Origin: Paractinoplanes tereljensis
GTDB lineage: Bacteria > Actinomycetota > Actinomycetes > Mycobacteriales > Micromonosporaceae
Direction: 5' to 3'
Length of the DNA: 64,000 bases
Assembly (NCBI RefSeq): GCF_016862435.1
Contig: NZ_BOMY01000053.1
Coordinates: forward strand, 1-64,000
Shown here: piece by piece, positions 16,260-25,712 of the stretch
Layout of the letters: each line of letters begins with the position of its first letter
Numbering within the stretch: the first letter of the stretch is position 1
Notes under the pieces: generated by a model
Database searches by the model: none
Told to the model about the DNA's origin: nothing
The model's input: only the letters and a program-made list of their open reading frames with translations
Position numbers and translations under genes: made by a program

Positions 16260-18284
16260 GTGAGGTTGGACATCGACCTGCCGTCCGGCGGCCCGGCCGC
16301 GATCGCGGGCCAGCCGATCGTCGAGGTGCTGGCGGCCGGCTTCGGCCGGGCCCACGTCTCGCAGCGCAGCGTGCGCACGGCGATCGGCCACGGCATGCGG
16401 CTGCTCGGCCGCTCGGAATCCAGCGACGGCAGCTGGCACGAGCAGCACATCGACCAGCGTGACGAGGCCAGCGGGCTGCGCAGCCGCACCACCGTCCGCA
16501 CGACCGGTGACACCACGGCCTGGCAGGTCCGGACCACGGTGACCAACGACGGCGCCGAGCCGATCCTCCTGCTGAGCGTGACGTCGCTCGCGCTCGGGTT
16601 ACCCCCGGTCGACGGGCTCGACCTGGTGTCGGGCGACGGTGAGTGGCTCGGTGAAGGGCGCTGGACACGGCGGGCGCTGCGCGATGGGCTCGTCCCCGAC
16701 CTCAACCTGCCGATGCACGGGCAGGACGGGCGGGGGCGGGTCGCGCGGGTCGGCACCGGCACCTGGTCGACCGGCACCCACCAGCCGAGCGGGGCGCTTG
16801 CCGACCGGGCGGGCGGCGGGGCGTGGCTGTGGCAGATCGAGCACAACGGGCCCTGGCGGTGGGAGGTCGGTGAGCGGCTCGGCGGCGCCTACCTGGCGCT
16901 GCTCGGGCCGACCGACCTCGACCACCAGTGGCAGCAGCGGCTCGAACCGGGCGAGTCGTTCACCACCGTGCCGGTGTCGGTCGCCTACTCCCCCGACGGG
17001 TTCGACCAGGCGGTCGCGGCGATGACCGCGCACCGCCGGGCCCTGCGGCGGCCGCACCCCGACCGGGACGCGCTGCCGGTGGTGTTCAACGACTACATGA
17101 ACACGCTGATGGGCGACCCCACCACGGCCAAGCTGCTGCCGCTCATCGACGCCGCCGCCGACGCCGGGGCCGAGGTGTTCTGCGTGGACGCCGGCTGGTA
17201 CGACAACGACGCCGCCTGGTGGGACAGCGTCGGCGAGTGGCAGCCGTCGCAGACCCGGTTCCCGCGCGGCCTCGAGGAGGTCATCGCCCGGATCCGGCAG
17301 CGGGGCCTGGTGGCCGGGCTGTGGCTGGAGCCCGAGGTGATCGGGGTGCGCAGCCCGATGCAGGACAAGCTGCCGCCGGCCGCGTTCCTGCAGCGCGGCG
17401 GGGTGCGGCTGGTCGAGCACGGCCGCTACCACCTGGACCTGCGGCACCCGGCCGCGGTCGCGCATCTCGACGAGGTGGTCGACCGGCTGGTCGAGCAGCT
17501 CGGGGTCGGCTATTTCAAGCTCGACTACAACATCGACCCGGGCACCGGCACCGACCTGGACGCGGACAGCCCCGGGGCCGGCCTGCTCGGGCACAACCGG
17601 GCGCACCTCGACTGGCTCGACCGGGTGCTCGACCGGCATCCCGGCCTGATCCTGGAGAACTGCGCCTCCGGCGGGATGCGCGCCGACTACGCGCTGCTCG
17701 CCCGACTGCAGCTGCAGTCGACGAGCGACCAGCAGGACTGGCGGCACTACCCGCCGATCGCGGCGTCCGCTCCCCTGTCGATCCTGCCCGAGCAGGCGGC
17801 CAGCTGGGCCTACCCCCAGCCCGAGATGACCGCCGAGGAGGCCGCGTTCACCCTGGTCACCGGCCTGGCCGGCCGCCTCTACCTGTCCGGCCGCCTGGAC
17901 GGCATGACCCCGGCGCAACACCAGCACGTGCTGGACGCCGTCGAGACATACCGAGATATCCGGCACGACCTCGCGCGAGCCGTGCCGAGCTGGCCGCACG
18001 GCCTGCCCGGCTGGGACGACACCTGGCTGAGCCTGGCGTTGCGGTCCGCCGGCGCCGACACCTACCTCGCGGTGTGGCGGCGCGGCGGCGACGCGACCAG
18101 CACGCTGCGCCTCGACCACCTGCGCGGCCGGCCCATCGCGGTCGACGTGCTCTTCCCGCGCCACCTTCCGGCCTGGACCCACTCCTGGGATGCGGCGGCC
18201 GGAACCCTCACCCTCACCGCGACCGGCGGCGCATCGCATGCCGCCCGGCTCTTCCGGATTACCCCGACCGAAGGATCACGATGA
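16260..18284 (+). CDS. GH36 alpha-galactosidase
   Basis: A 674-residue enzyme without a signal peptide, so it probably acts in the cytoplasm on imported alpha-galactosides. It has the N-terminal beta-sandwich and the barrel motifs VFNDYMNTLMGD, GLWLEPEVIG and YFKLDYN (nucleophile Asp422). ENCASGGMRADYALL contains the general acid/base Asp476. These are diagnostic of GH36/clan D. The GTG at 16260 has AGGAG at 16250-16254. It begins 11 bp after the secreted glycosidase and overlaps the binding-protein gene by ATGA, so translation is coupled. Confidence 0.93.
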   Translation: MRLDIDLPSGGPAAIAGQPIVEVLAAGFGRAHVSQRSVRTAIGHGMRLLGRSESSDGSWHEQHIDQRDEASGLRSRTTVRTTGDTTAWQVRTTVTNDGAEPILLLSVTSLALGLPPVDGLDLVSGDGEWLGEGRWTRRALRDGLVPDLNLPMHGQDGRGRVARVGTGTWSTGTHQPSGALADRAGGGAWLWQIEHNGPWRWEVGERLGGAYLALLGPTDLDHQWQQRLEPGESFTTVPVSVAYSPDGFDQAVAAMTAHRRALRRPHPDRDALPVVFNDYMNTLMGDPTTAKLLPLIDAAADAGAEVFCVDAGWYDNDAAWWDSVGEWQPSQTRFPRGLEEVIARIRQRGLVAGLWLEPEVIGVRSPMQDKLPPAAFLQRGGVRLVEHGRYHLDLRHPAAVAHLDEVVDRLVEQLGVGYFKLDYNIDPGTGTDLDADSPGAGLLGHNRAHLDWLDRVLDRHPGLILENCASGGMRADYALLARLQLQSTSDQQDWRHYPPIAASAPLSILPEQAASWAYPQPEMTAEEAAFTLVTGLAGRLYLSGRLDGMTPAQHQHVLDAVETYRDIRHDLARAVPSWPHGLPGWDDTWLSLALRSAGADTYLAVWRRGGDATSTLRLDHLRGRPIAVDVLFPRHLPAWTHSWDAAAGTLTLTATGGASHAARLFRITPTEGSR

Positions 18285-19582
18285 AACGAATAATCGGTGC
18301 CTCTCTCCTTGCCCTGCTCGCCCTCGCCGGCTGCAGCGACCCCGGGACCTCCTCCGGCGACACGGCCCCGGCGGCCTGGCCCGCCCCGGACACCAAGCTG
18401 GACGGGGTGAAACTCACCATCTGGGCCGCGCAGAACAGCAACACCGTGCCGGCCAAGGTTATCGAGGGATTCCAGAAGACGACCGGCGCCACCGTTCAGG
18501 TCGTCACCATTCCCGACCCCTATGAGCAGGGCATTCAGACCAAGGTCGCGACCGGCGACAAGCCGGATATCGCGTTCTGGCAGCCGACCGCGTCGATGCT
18601 CACCGCGCTCAATGCGAAAGCCAATCTGCAGCCGCTCACCGACGCGCCCTGGCTGGACAAACTCGATCCCTCGCTGAAGGACATCACCGGCATTCTCGAC
18701 GGCACCCGCTATGCGGCGCTCATCACCAGCCCGGCGGTGGAGGGCGTCTATTACAACAAGGAGGTCTTCGCGGCCAACGGGATCACGGCCACGCCGAAGA
18801 ACTTCGACGAGATGCTCACCGTGGCCCGGGCGCTGAAAGCCAAGAACGTCACCCCGTTCCACGAGATGGGCGCCGACCGCTGGGCGACTCAGTGGTGGGT
18901 GCAGGTGCAGCTGGCCGACGCGGCCAAGAGCGGGCTGTGGGATCGCATCAACACCGGCAAGGAGAAGTTCACCGACCCGACCGTGCTCGGCGCCATCACC
19001 AAATACCAGGCGCTGATCAAGGAGGGGCTGTTCAACACCGACATCAAAACCGCCAAATTCGAGGATCAGGGTACGGCGTTGCTCGGCGGAAAAGCGGCGA
19101 TGGTCGTACAGGTCAATTCGTTCTTCGGGCAGTTGCAGGCGAAGGCCGACACCGCGGCGCTGGACCAGAAGATCGGCTTCTTCCCGATCGCGCCGTCCGG
19201 CAACGTGGGCACGTTCATCCCGGACCAGTCGAACGCGCTCGTCGCGTTCAAGACCGGCGACGCCAAGCGGGAAGCGGCCGCCCGGCAGCTCCTGGCCTAC
19301 TGGATGGGACCGGGCTACCAGGATTTCGTGACCGATCGGAACACCGTGTCGCTGGAGTCCGCGGTGGCCAGCCCGGCCGGGGTGCCGAAAGCGCTGCAGG
19401 ACGTGCACGCGTCGCTGCCCACCTCGGTGGGATCGATGCAGGCCCTCGCGGTCGCCAACCCGGACCTCTACATCAACCTGGCCGACATGATTGCCGGGAC
19501 GATGACTCCGGAACAGGTCGCCAAGGCCACTCAGGACCAATTCGCGCAGCTGGCCAAGGCGGCCGGAGCCGGCGGCTTCTGA
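18281..19582 (+). CDS. ABC sugar transporter substrate-binding lipoprotein
   Basis: A 433-residue extracellular solute-binding protein. The lipoprotein signal ends at Cys18 in LLALAGC, followed by a Ser/Gly/Pro linker and a family-1 binding fold (KLTIWAAQNSN at the mature N-terminus). It delivers oligosaccharides to the two permeases encoded next. The start overlaps the alpha-galactosidase stop. The presumed ligand is an alpha-galactoside such as melibiose or raffinose, by context only. Confidence 0.92.
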   Translation: MKRIIGASLLALLALAGCSDPGTSSGDTAPAAWPAPDTKLDGVKLTIWAAQNSNTVPAKVIEGFQKTTGATVQVVTIPDPYEQGIQTKVATGDKPDIAFWQPTASMLTALNAKANLQPLTDAPWLDKLDPSLKDITGILDGTRYAALITSPAVEGVYYNKEVFAANGITATPKNFDEMLTVARALKAKNVTPFHEMGADRWATQWWVQVQLADAAKSGLWDRINTGKEKFTDPTVLGAITKYQALIKEGLFNTDIKTAKFEDQGTALLGGKAAMVVQVNSFFGQLQAKADTAALDQKIGFFPIAPSGNVGTFIPDQSNALVAFKTGDAKREAAARQLLAYWMGPGYQDFVTDRNTVSLESAVASPAGVPKALQDVHASLPTSVGSMQALAVANPDLYINLADMIAGTMTPEQVAKATQDQFAQLAKAAGAGGF

Positions 19583-19585
19583 CCC

Positions 19586-20470
19586 ATGGCGGTAAGTGTC
19601 GAAACACCGGCCCGGGTGCGCGTCCCCCGCGCATCCGGGCCGGCCCCGCGGGTCATCCGGCGGCGTACGCATCCGATGTGGTTCCTGTTTCCCGCGTACG
19701 CCGTCCTGGTCGTCTTCTTCGTGTTGCCGACGCTGTTCAACTTCGTGTACGCGTTCACCGACTGGTCCGGGTTCAAGAGCGCCATCAATCCGGTCGGCTT
19801 CGACAACTTCACCGCCCTGGTGTCGGACGGGACACTGTTCCGGTCATTGCGGATCACGCTGATCTACGCCGTACTCGTCGCGGTCTTTCAAAATGCCTTT
19901 GGTTTTGGCCTGGCCGTTCTGCTCGAACGGGACACCGTGGTCAATCGGATCGCCCGGACGTTCTTTCTGGTGCCGGTGCTGATGTCGGCGCTCGCGGTCG
20001 GCTACATCTTCCAGGCGATGCTCAAGCCGACCGGCTGGCTCGCCGACACCACCTGGACGCTGCTGGTGGTGTCGCTGATCCACGCCTGGAAATGGATGGG
20101 ACTGTCGATGCTGATCTATCTGGCCGGGTTGAAAACCGTGCCGGAGGACGTGATGGAGGCGGCCCGGATCGACGGCGCGTCCCGCTGGCGAACCTTCTGG
20201 ACAATTCGGGCGCCGCTGCTCGCGCCGGCCGTGACATTCACGGTGGCGACCGCGCTGCTGGGCTCGATGAACGGCTTCGACATCGTGCAGGCGACCACCG
20301 GCGGCGGGCCAGCCCGCACCACCGAGATCCTCAATATCTTCATCTACCGGACCTTCGGGCAGGGCCTGTTCGCCCAGGCCACGACCATGAGTCTGGTGCT
20401 GTTCCTGCTGGTGGCGCTGCTCGCGTTTCCCGTTATCTACCTGCTCCGGAAGCGGGAGGAGATCCTGTGA
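19586..20470 (+). CDS. Sugar ABC transporter permease (MalF-like)
   Basis: A 294-residue permease with about six helices and the EAA loop MEAARIDGASRWRTFWTI, which contacts the ATPase. The long N-terminal cytoplasmic segment is typical of the first permease of CUT1 importers. It lies 3 bp after the binding protein; its stop overlaps the next permease start. Confidence 0.93.
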   Translation: MAVSVETPARVRVPRASGPAPRVIRRRTHPMWFLFPAYAVLVVFFVLPTLFNFVYAFTDWSGFKSAINPVGFDNFTALVSDGTLFRSLRITLIYAVLVAVFQNAFGFGLAVLLERDTVVNRIARTFFLVPVLMSALAVGYIFQAMLKPTGWLADTTWTLLVVSLIHAWKWMGLSMLIYLAGLKTVPEDVMEAARIDGASRWRTFWTIRAPLLAPAVTFTVATALLGSMNGFDIVQATTGGGPARTTEILNIFIYRTFGQGLFAQATTMSLVLFLLVALLAFPVIYLLRKREEIL

Positions 20471-21294
20471 GCGACCATCCTCTCTGGCGGCGGCTGCAAC
20501 CCTTCGTCGCCGTACTCCTGGTGGTGGGGTTGATCGGGGCTCCGCTGTGGCTTGTCGTGGTCACCGCCGGGAAGTCGCAGGGCGAGGCCGTCGACCCGAA
20601 CTTCTCGCTGCCCTCGCATTGGCAGTTGCTCGACAACCTGCGGCAGGTGTGGGTCGATGCGGACGTGCCGGCGGCGTTCCTCGGCAGCATGCTGATCGTG
20701 GTGCCGACGGTCGTGCTGGTCCTGATTCTCGGGTCGATGGCGGCCTGGGTGCTCGCTCGGCGCACGTCCAAGTTGATGGCCGTGCTCTACGCGGTCGGGA
20801 TCAGCGGCATCATCCTGCCGCCGGCCGTGGTGACGGTGGTCCTGCTGCTGCGGCAGCTGGGGCTGGCCGGCACCGCGATCGGAATGATCTGCGTCTACCT
20901 CGGCATCTACCTGTCCACGGTGATCTTCTTCGTGACCGGTTTCGTCCGCACCATCCCCGAGTCGCTGGAGGAGGCCGCCCAGATAGATGGCGCCGGCCCG
21001 ATGCTGGTCTTCCGCCGCATCGTGCTGCCGCTGCTGCGCCCGGTGCTGGCCACCGCCACGATCCTGATCTGCCTGTACGTATGGAACGACGTGTTCTACG
21101 CGTTCTTCGTGGTCGGCGGCCGCCTGGACACCCTGCCCCTGAACCTGTTCCGGGTCGCGAGCGCGGGCCTCTACCTGAACAATTGGCACCTGATCTTCGC
21201 CTACGTGATCCTGATGAGCCTCCCGCTGATAGCCCTCTTCGCGGTAGCCCAGCGAAAGATAATCGCCGGCATAACCGGAGGCGCAGTGAAGTGA
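20467..21294 (+). CDS. Sugar ABC transporter permease (MalG-like)
   Basis: A 275-residue second permease with six helices and the EAA loop EEAAQIDGAGPMLVFRRI. The GTG at 20467 overlaps the previous stop (GTGA). It is the last gene of the locus. No ATP-binding subunit is encoded here, so a shared ATPase of the MsiK type encoded elsewhere is likely. Confidence 0.93.
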   Translation: MSDHPLWRRLQPFVAVLLVVGLIGAPLWLVVVTAGKSQGEAVDPNFSLPSHWQLLDNLRQVWVDADVPAAFLGSMLIVVPTVVLVLILGSMAAWVLARRTSKLMAVLYAVGISGIILPPAVVTVVLLLRQLGLAGTAIGMICVYLGIYLSTVIFFVTGFVRTIPESLEEAAQIDGAGPMLVFRRIVLPLLRPVLATATILICLYVWNDVFYAFFVVGGRLDTLPLNLFRVASAGLYLNNWHLIFAYVILMSLPLIALFAVAQRKIIAGITGGAVK

Positions 21295-21489
21295 ACCCCA
21301 GACCCACCCGTCCCCCGAGCCGACCACCACCAGCGCCCCGGCCTAGCGTCACCCACCGAAGGCGCGGGTGCGCAGCTGGGCGCGCGATTGCCCACGACCC
21401 ACGACCCCACAGCACCGGTACCTCCGGCCGATGAGCCAGGCGGTCTGCGCGCGAGGCCGGCCGATGCCTCCAGCGCGACCAGCGCCAGC

Positions 21490-21525
21490 GGAGCCACCGG
21501 AGCCACCGGAGCCACCGGAGCCACC
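21490..21525. repeat. 9-bp tandem repeat, four copies
   Basis: GGAGCCACC is repeated four times without mismatch, from 21490 to 21525. Confidence 0.92.
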
Positions 21526-21696
21526 GGCCATGCTCGCGGCCTCCCGCATGCTGGTCCACCGCTCTCGAATCCTGGACCGGCTCCCGCATTGCGGGCTCGG
21601 TCCTGCTTTGTGGACAGCAGTTCCACCTCTTGAGCCGCACCCAAGCAAAAGGACATGACATGCCGCATGTGTCCGCGACCGGCTTTCAACGCGCCC

Positions 21697-21748
21697 CAGA
21701 TCTTGTGGATTTCACCCCCCGCTCGTTGCGCTACCTCTTCAAGATCTG
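21697..21748. repeat. GATCTTG inverted repeat related to the array at 38.4 kb
   Basis: CAGATCTTG at 21697-21705 and CAAGATCTG at 21740-21748 are perfect inverted repeats. The left arm continues as GATCTTGTGGA, identical over 11 bp to the left arm of the inverted repeat at 38408 inside the lyase gene. This suggests a dispersed element present both between and inside genes. Confidence 0.6.
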
Positions 21749-21811
21749 AGACCGGCCCGCGTCTGGCCGGACCCGCGTCTGGCCGGCCGGAGCCGGGGTC
21801 AGGCCCAGGGC

Positions 21812-21881
21812 CGGGACCGGGGACCGGGGACCGGGGACCGGGGACCGGGGACCGGGGACCGGGGACCAGGGACCAGGGACC
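21812..21881. repeat. 7-bp tandem repeat, about ten copies
   Basis: Seven perfect copies of GGGGACC (21819-21867) are flanked by one CGGGACC copy upstream and two AGGGACC copies downstream. Confidence 0.92.
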
Positions 21882-22048
21882 AGGACCCGGACCGGGCCCC
21901 GGCCGGGCGGGCCGGGCGCTTGGGGCGGCGTTGGGGCGGGCCCGCCCGGCGGGGGCGCGCGGAGGGCGAGTTTCGCTCAGCGGAACCGTGTGGCACGGGA
22001 CTGGTCCGCGGCCGAATCGGATTAAGAGCGTGGGCGGACGACGCTGGC

Positions 22049-22807
22049 CTAGGTGCGCCAGGCTTTTATGCGGGAGGCGGCGCGGGTGGCCAGGGTTTGC
22101 GTGTCGGTCTTTTCGGCTGAGCCGGACTCCCAGCCGGTGTTGCTCAGGAAAGCGATCGTGTCGCCCTGCCGGATGGCTGCCCAGAACAGGCTGTGCACCT
22201 GGCCCTCTACCGGCTCGCCGGCGTCGTCGGTGGCTGGGCGGGTGCGTTCGATCAGGACCGAGTCTTCGCCGGCGCCCTCTACCGGGCCGCGCAGGGAGTT
22301 TTTCAGGGTTACGCCTGAGTCGGCCTTCTCGGTGGGGCAACCCTCTACGGCCTTGCGCAGGGACGTCATGAACTTGGTGGCGCCGTCGTTCTTGAAGACG
22401 ATCACGTCCTCGTAGACGGCGGCCTTCGGGGTTGAGCCCTCGGGGGCGTCCTCGCTGGCGAACAGGAGCAGCTGGGTCGCGCGTACGCCGACCTGGTCCT
22501 TCTGTTCGTAGCTGTTCTTGCAGAAGGCCGGTAGGGGCTGATCGCCGGCACCCAGGCGGTTGGGTTTCTCCTTGGCCTGGCCGGGGGCGTCTACCACCTG
22601 CAGGAAGGCGATGGCCGGGATCGAGTCCGGGATCGCTTTGGCCGTCGGGCTTGCTCCTGCGGCCGAGGTGGACGACGGCAAAGCAGCGGCGGACGGGGAG
22701 GTTGGGGCGGCCGCCTGGTTGGTCGGTTCGCTGCCGGAACAGCCCCCGACGATCAGCGCCGCTACTCCGCCGACAAGCCAGTTCGCCGCGTGGCGAGCAT
22801 TTACCAT
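22049..22807 (-). CDS. Lipoprotein of unknown function
   Basis: A 252-residue protein with a lipobox at Cys23 (AALIVGGC), an Ala/Ser/Pro/Thr-rich linker to about residue 62 and a folded domain with two cysteines (PAFCKNSY, VEGCPTEK). Short segments (SIPAIAFLQV, TIAFLSNTGW) recall actinobacterial sensor-type lipoproteins, but I do not recognise a named family. The ATG at 22807 has GGAAGG 6 nt upstream; a TTG two codons earlier is too close to it. The codons are less GC-rich at third positions than in most neighbours. Confidence 0.75.
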   Translation of the reverse strand: MVNARHAANWLVGGVAALIVGGCSGSEPTNQAAAPTSPSAAALPSSTSAAGASPTAKAIPDSIPAIAFLQVVDAPGQAKEKPNRLGAGDQPLPAFCKNSYEQKDQVGVRATQLLLFASEDAPEGSTPKAAVYEDVIVFKNDGATKFMTSLRKAVEGCPTEKADSGVTLKNSLRGPVEGAGEDSVLIERTRPATDDAGEPVEGQVHSLFWAAIRQGDTIAFLSNTGWESGSAEKTDTQTLATRAASRIKAWRT

Positions 22808-22859
22808 CGTCAACCTTCCGTAGTTGGTGAGGGCATTCTGGCTGATGCTGTCGATCTCG

Positions 22860-24269
22860 CTACCCGGTTTTGCCGGGCGTGGCGTTTATCCGGGAGTTGG
22901 CGGTCAGCACGTCTACCGTGGCGGCGATCAGGGCTACCAGGACGAAGCCGATGGTCACCCACAGGGACATCCGGAAGGCTGCCTCCCAGTCGCCGTGCGC
23001 GGCCAGGCGGTTGAAGAAGACCGAGCCGACCGCGGCGATGCCGATCGCGGTGCCGATGCGCTGGCCGGTCTGCAGTACCGCGCCCGCGCTGCCGGCCCCG
23101 CTCACCGGGACCTCGGCCAGGGTGAGGGTCTGGTTCGGGCTGATCACCAGGCCGCTGCCCAGGCCCGCGATCAGCAGTGGGAACGCGGCCGCCCAGCCGC
23201 CGCCGTGGCCGGGTACCAGGTGCAGGGCCAGGACCGTGCCGGCCAGGCCGGCCGCTACCAGGATCAGGCCGGTCACCACCAGCTGGCGGCCGTAGCGGTT
23301 GACCAGGCGGCCGCCGATCGCGGACGCGGCCGCCGAGCCCAGCGCGAAGGGGGTGATGGCCAGGCCGGCCTCCAGGGCGGAATAGTGCAGGCCGCTCTGC
23401 AGCAGCAGCGTGTAGGTGAAGAAGATCGAGGTGAAGCCGGCGAAGTAGAACAGGCCGATGAAGGCGCCGAGTCCGTAGGACTTTCGCCGGAAAAGCGACA
23501 AATCGACGAGCGGCGTGCCCTGATGGCGTCGCTCCCATTGGACAAATCCCGCGAAAAGCGCAACAGCGGCGATGACCAGGAGCCACTTGGCGGGACCGTG
23601 CCACTCTCGCTCCTGGACCAGTGGCAGGAGCAGCAGGATCACGCCGGTGCCGAGCAGGGCCACGCCGACCGGGTCCAGGGTTTCGCGCTCTCGCTCCTCC
23701 GGTGGGCGGGCCGGGATCCAGCGCATGCCCAGGATGATCGCGGCGATGCCGATCGGCACGTTGATGTAGAAGATCCAGCGCCAGCCCTCGGCCGCGCCGA
23801 AGACCTGGATCAGCAGGCCGCCGAGCAGCGGGCCGACCGCGGTGGAGATGCCGATCGTGGCGCCCAGCAGGCCGAACGGGCGGCCCCGCTCCTTCGGCTC
23901 GAACAGCTGCTGGATCAGGCCGGACACCTGCGGGTTGACCACGCCGGCGGCGGCGCCCTGGACCAGCCTCGCGATCACCAGCCAGGTCGGGCCGGTGGCC
24001 AGGCCGGCCGCCGCGCTGGCCACGGTGAAGACGGCCAGGCCGGCGATGAAGACGTTGCGGCGGCCGCGGGCGTCGCCGAACCGGCCGGCCGGAACCAGCA
24101 GCAGGCCGAAGGTGAGCGCGTAGCCGGACAGCACCCACTGCAGCTCGCTGGAGCTCAGGCCGAGGTCGGCCCGGATCGACGGCAGCGCGACGTTGACGAT
24201 GCTCACGTCGAGCAAGGTCATGAACCCGGCCACCAGGGCTACCGTCATCGCGTGCCAGCGGTTCGTCAC
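22860..24269 (-). CDS. MFS drug-efflux transporter (DHA2/EmrB-QacA type)
   Basis: A 469-residue major-facilitator protein with about 14 hydrophobic segments. It carries the DHA2 signature LLDVSIVNVALPSI in TM1, the motif-A loop GRFGDARGRR after TM2 and the antiporter motif C region GPLLGGLLIQ. Proton-driven efflux of drugs or hydrophobic compounds is the family role. The GTG at 24269 has an AG-rich upstream site; an ATG seven codons later is possible. It lies 27 bp downstream of the 8-oxoguanine deaminase-like gene and could be co-transcribed with it. Confidence 0.9.
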   Translation of the reverse strand: MTNRWHAMTVALVAGFMTLLDVSIVNVALPSIRADLGLSSSELQWVLSGYALTFGLLLVPAGRFGDARGRRNVFIAGLAVFTVASAAAGLATGPTWLVIARLVQGAAAGVVNPQVSGLIQQLFEPKERGRPFGLLGATIGISTAVGPLLGGLLIQVFGAAEGWRWIFYINVPIGIAAIILGMRWIPARPPEERERETLDPVGVALLGTGVILLLLPLVQEREWHGPAKWLLVIAAVALFAGFVQWERRHQGTPLVDLSLFRRKSYGLGAFIGLFYFAGFTSIFFTYTLLLQSGLHYSALEAGLAITPFALGSAAASAIGGRLVNRYGRQLVVTGLILVAAGLAGTVLALHLVPGHGGGWAAAFPLLIAGLGSGLVISPNQTLTLAEVPVSGAGSAGAVLQTGQRIGTAIGIAAVGSVFFNRLAAHGDWEAAFRMSLWVTIGFVLVALIAATVDVLTANSRINATPGKTG

Positions 24270-24296
24270 GGCGGTGGCCTTTCCCTGCGGGTACGG

Positions 24297-25670
24297 CTAC
24301 AAACCCTGGATGTGGGCGGCGGCACGGGCGTGCCGGGCCAGGATGTCCTCTTGGTTGGCGGCGGCCAGGACACCGTCCTCCACCAGGATCGATCCGGCCA
24401 CCACAGTGTGCCGGGCCGCGGACGGGCCGCAGCGCAGCCACGCCTCGACCGGGTCGGTCAGAGCGCCGGCGAAGGCGATCCCGGTCAGCGGCCAGACCAC
24501 CAGGTCGCCCACGGCACCCACGGTCAGCTCGCCGAGCTCGCCCTGCCGGCCGAGACAGGCCGCGCCACCGCGGGTGGCCATGTCGAGGACCTCGCGGGCG
24601 GTCATCCCGGTCGGCCCGCGGCGCTGGCGGCCCAGCAGCAGGGCGGTCCGGGCCTCCAGCCACAGCGACGCCGAGTCGGTCGACGCCGAGCCGTCGCAGC
24701 CCAGCCCGACCGGCACCCCGGCCTCCCGGAACTCGCGGACCGGCGCGAACCCGCCGCCGCCGATCAGCATGTTCGAGCTCGGGCAGTGCGCCACCCCGAC
24801 GCCGGCCGCGCCGAGCCGGTCGATCTCGGGCGGGCTCGGGTAGATGCAGTGCGCCACCCAGCTGCGCGAGCTGAGCCAGCCCACCTCCTCGAACTGCTCG
24901 ATCGGGCGGCGGCCGAACCGCTCCATGCAGTAGGTGTCCTCGTCCGGGTCCTCGGCCAGGTGGGTGTGCAGCCGCACGTCGAGGCGCTCGGCCAGCTCGG
25001 CAGCCCGTTTCATCAGGTCGGGGCTGACGCTGAACGGGGAGCAGGGGGCGATCGCCACCCGGACCATCGCGCCCCAGGACGGGTCGTGGTGCTTCTTCAC
25101 CAGGCGTTCGCAGTCGGCCAGGATCTCGTCCTCGTCCTGCACCACCTCGTCGGGCGGGAGGCCGCCGTCCTTGCGGGAGACGCTCATCGAGCCCCGGGTC
25201 GGGTGGAACCGCATGCCCACCTCGCGGGCCGCGGTGATCTCGGCCGACCAGAGGTCGCCGCCGCCCTTGGGTGCGACGTAGAGGTGGTCGGTGGTGGTCG
25301 TGCAGCCGCCGAGGGCCAGCTCGGCCAGGCCGACCCAGGCCGACAGGTAGGAGGCTTCCTCGTCGAGGCGGCTCCACAGCGGGTAGAGGCCGGTGAGCCA
25401 TTCGAAGAGGGTGCCGTTGACGACCGGCCGGTAGGACCGGGTCAGGTTCTGATAGATGTGGTGATGCGTGTTGATCAGGCCCGGCGTGACCAGACAGCCG
25501 CCGGCGTCGAGGGTTCTGGTAGCCGAAGGTGGCGGGTCGGCCGGGCCGCCGACCGCGCTGACCAGCCCATTGGTGACGGCCACCCAGCCGCCGGCGATCT
25601 CCCGCCCGGCGTCGTCGCAGGTAGCGACCAGCAGAGCATTCCGAATGAGCAGGTCAGCGTGTTGATCCAT
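24297..25670 (-). CDS. Amidohydrolase, 8-oxoguanine deaminase-like
   Basis: A 457-residue metal-dependent hydrolase of the amidohydrolase superfamily. Metal ligands are visible as NTHHHIYQ, HTHLAED, the histidine in VAHCIYPSPPEI and the aspartate in GCDGSASTD. The order and spacing match cytosine/8-oxoguanine deaminases and atrazine chlorohydrolase relatives (subtype III). The segments LTRSYRPVVNGTLFEWL and HLAEDPDEDTYC are typical of 8-oxoguanine deaminases (8-oxoguanine to urate). A guanine-like purine is the likely substrate. Confidence 0.85.
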   Translation of the reverse strand: MDQHADLLIRNALLVATCDDAGREIAGGWVAVTNGLVSAVGGPADPPPSATRTLDAGGCLVTPGLINTHHHIYQNLTRSYRPVVNGTLFEWLTGLYPLWSRLDEEASYLSAWVGLAELALGGCTTTTDHLYVAPKGGGDLWSAEITAAREVGMRFHPTRGSMSVSRKDGGLPPDEVVQDEDEILADCERLVKKHHDPSWGAMVRVAIAPCSPFSVSPDLMKRAAELAERLDVRLHTHLAEDPDEDTYCMERFGRRPIEQFEEVGWLSSRSWVAHCIYPSPPEIDRLGAAGVGVAHCPSSNMLIGGGGFAPVREFREAGVPVGLGCDGSASTDSASLWLEARTALLLGRQRRGPTGMTAREVLDMATRGGAACLGRQGELGELTVGAVGDLVVWPLTGIAFAGALTDPVEAWLRCGPSAARHTVVAGSILVEDGVLAAANQEDILARHARAAAHIQGL

Positions 25671-25712
25671 CCGGCCAATCTCGCATCCGCGCGTTACAAA
25701 AAGAGCAATCGG

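Larger units (their letters stand above)
21295..22048. other. 754-bp non-coding region rich in short repeats
   Basis: No reading frame here has a convincing start or a protein-like composition; the open frames are Gly/Pro/Arg low complexity. The segment contains a 9-bp array, a 7-bp array, a 15-bp direct repeat (CCCGCGTCTGGCCGG at 21756 and 21772) and a GATCTTG inverted repeat. It separates the alpha-galactoside operon from a convergent lipoprotein gene. Confidence 0.75.

Noticed and set aside
21655..22371. Plus-strand 238-residue open frame across the repeat island
   Set aside because: Gly/Pro/Arg low complexity made by the tandem repeats, running antisense into the lipoprotein gene; no ribosome-binding site.
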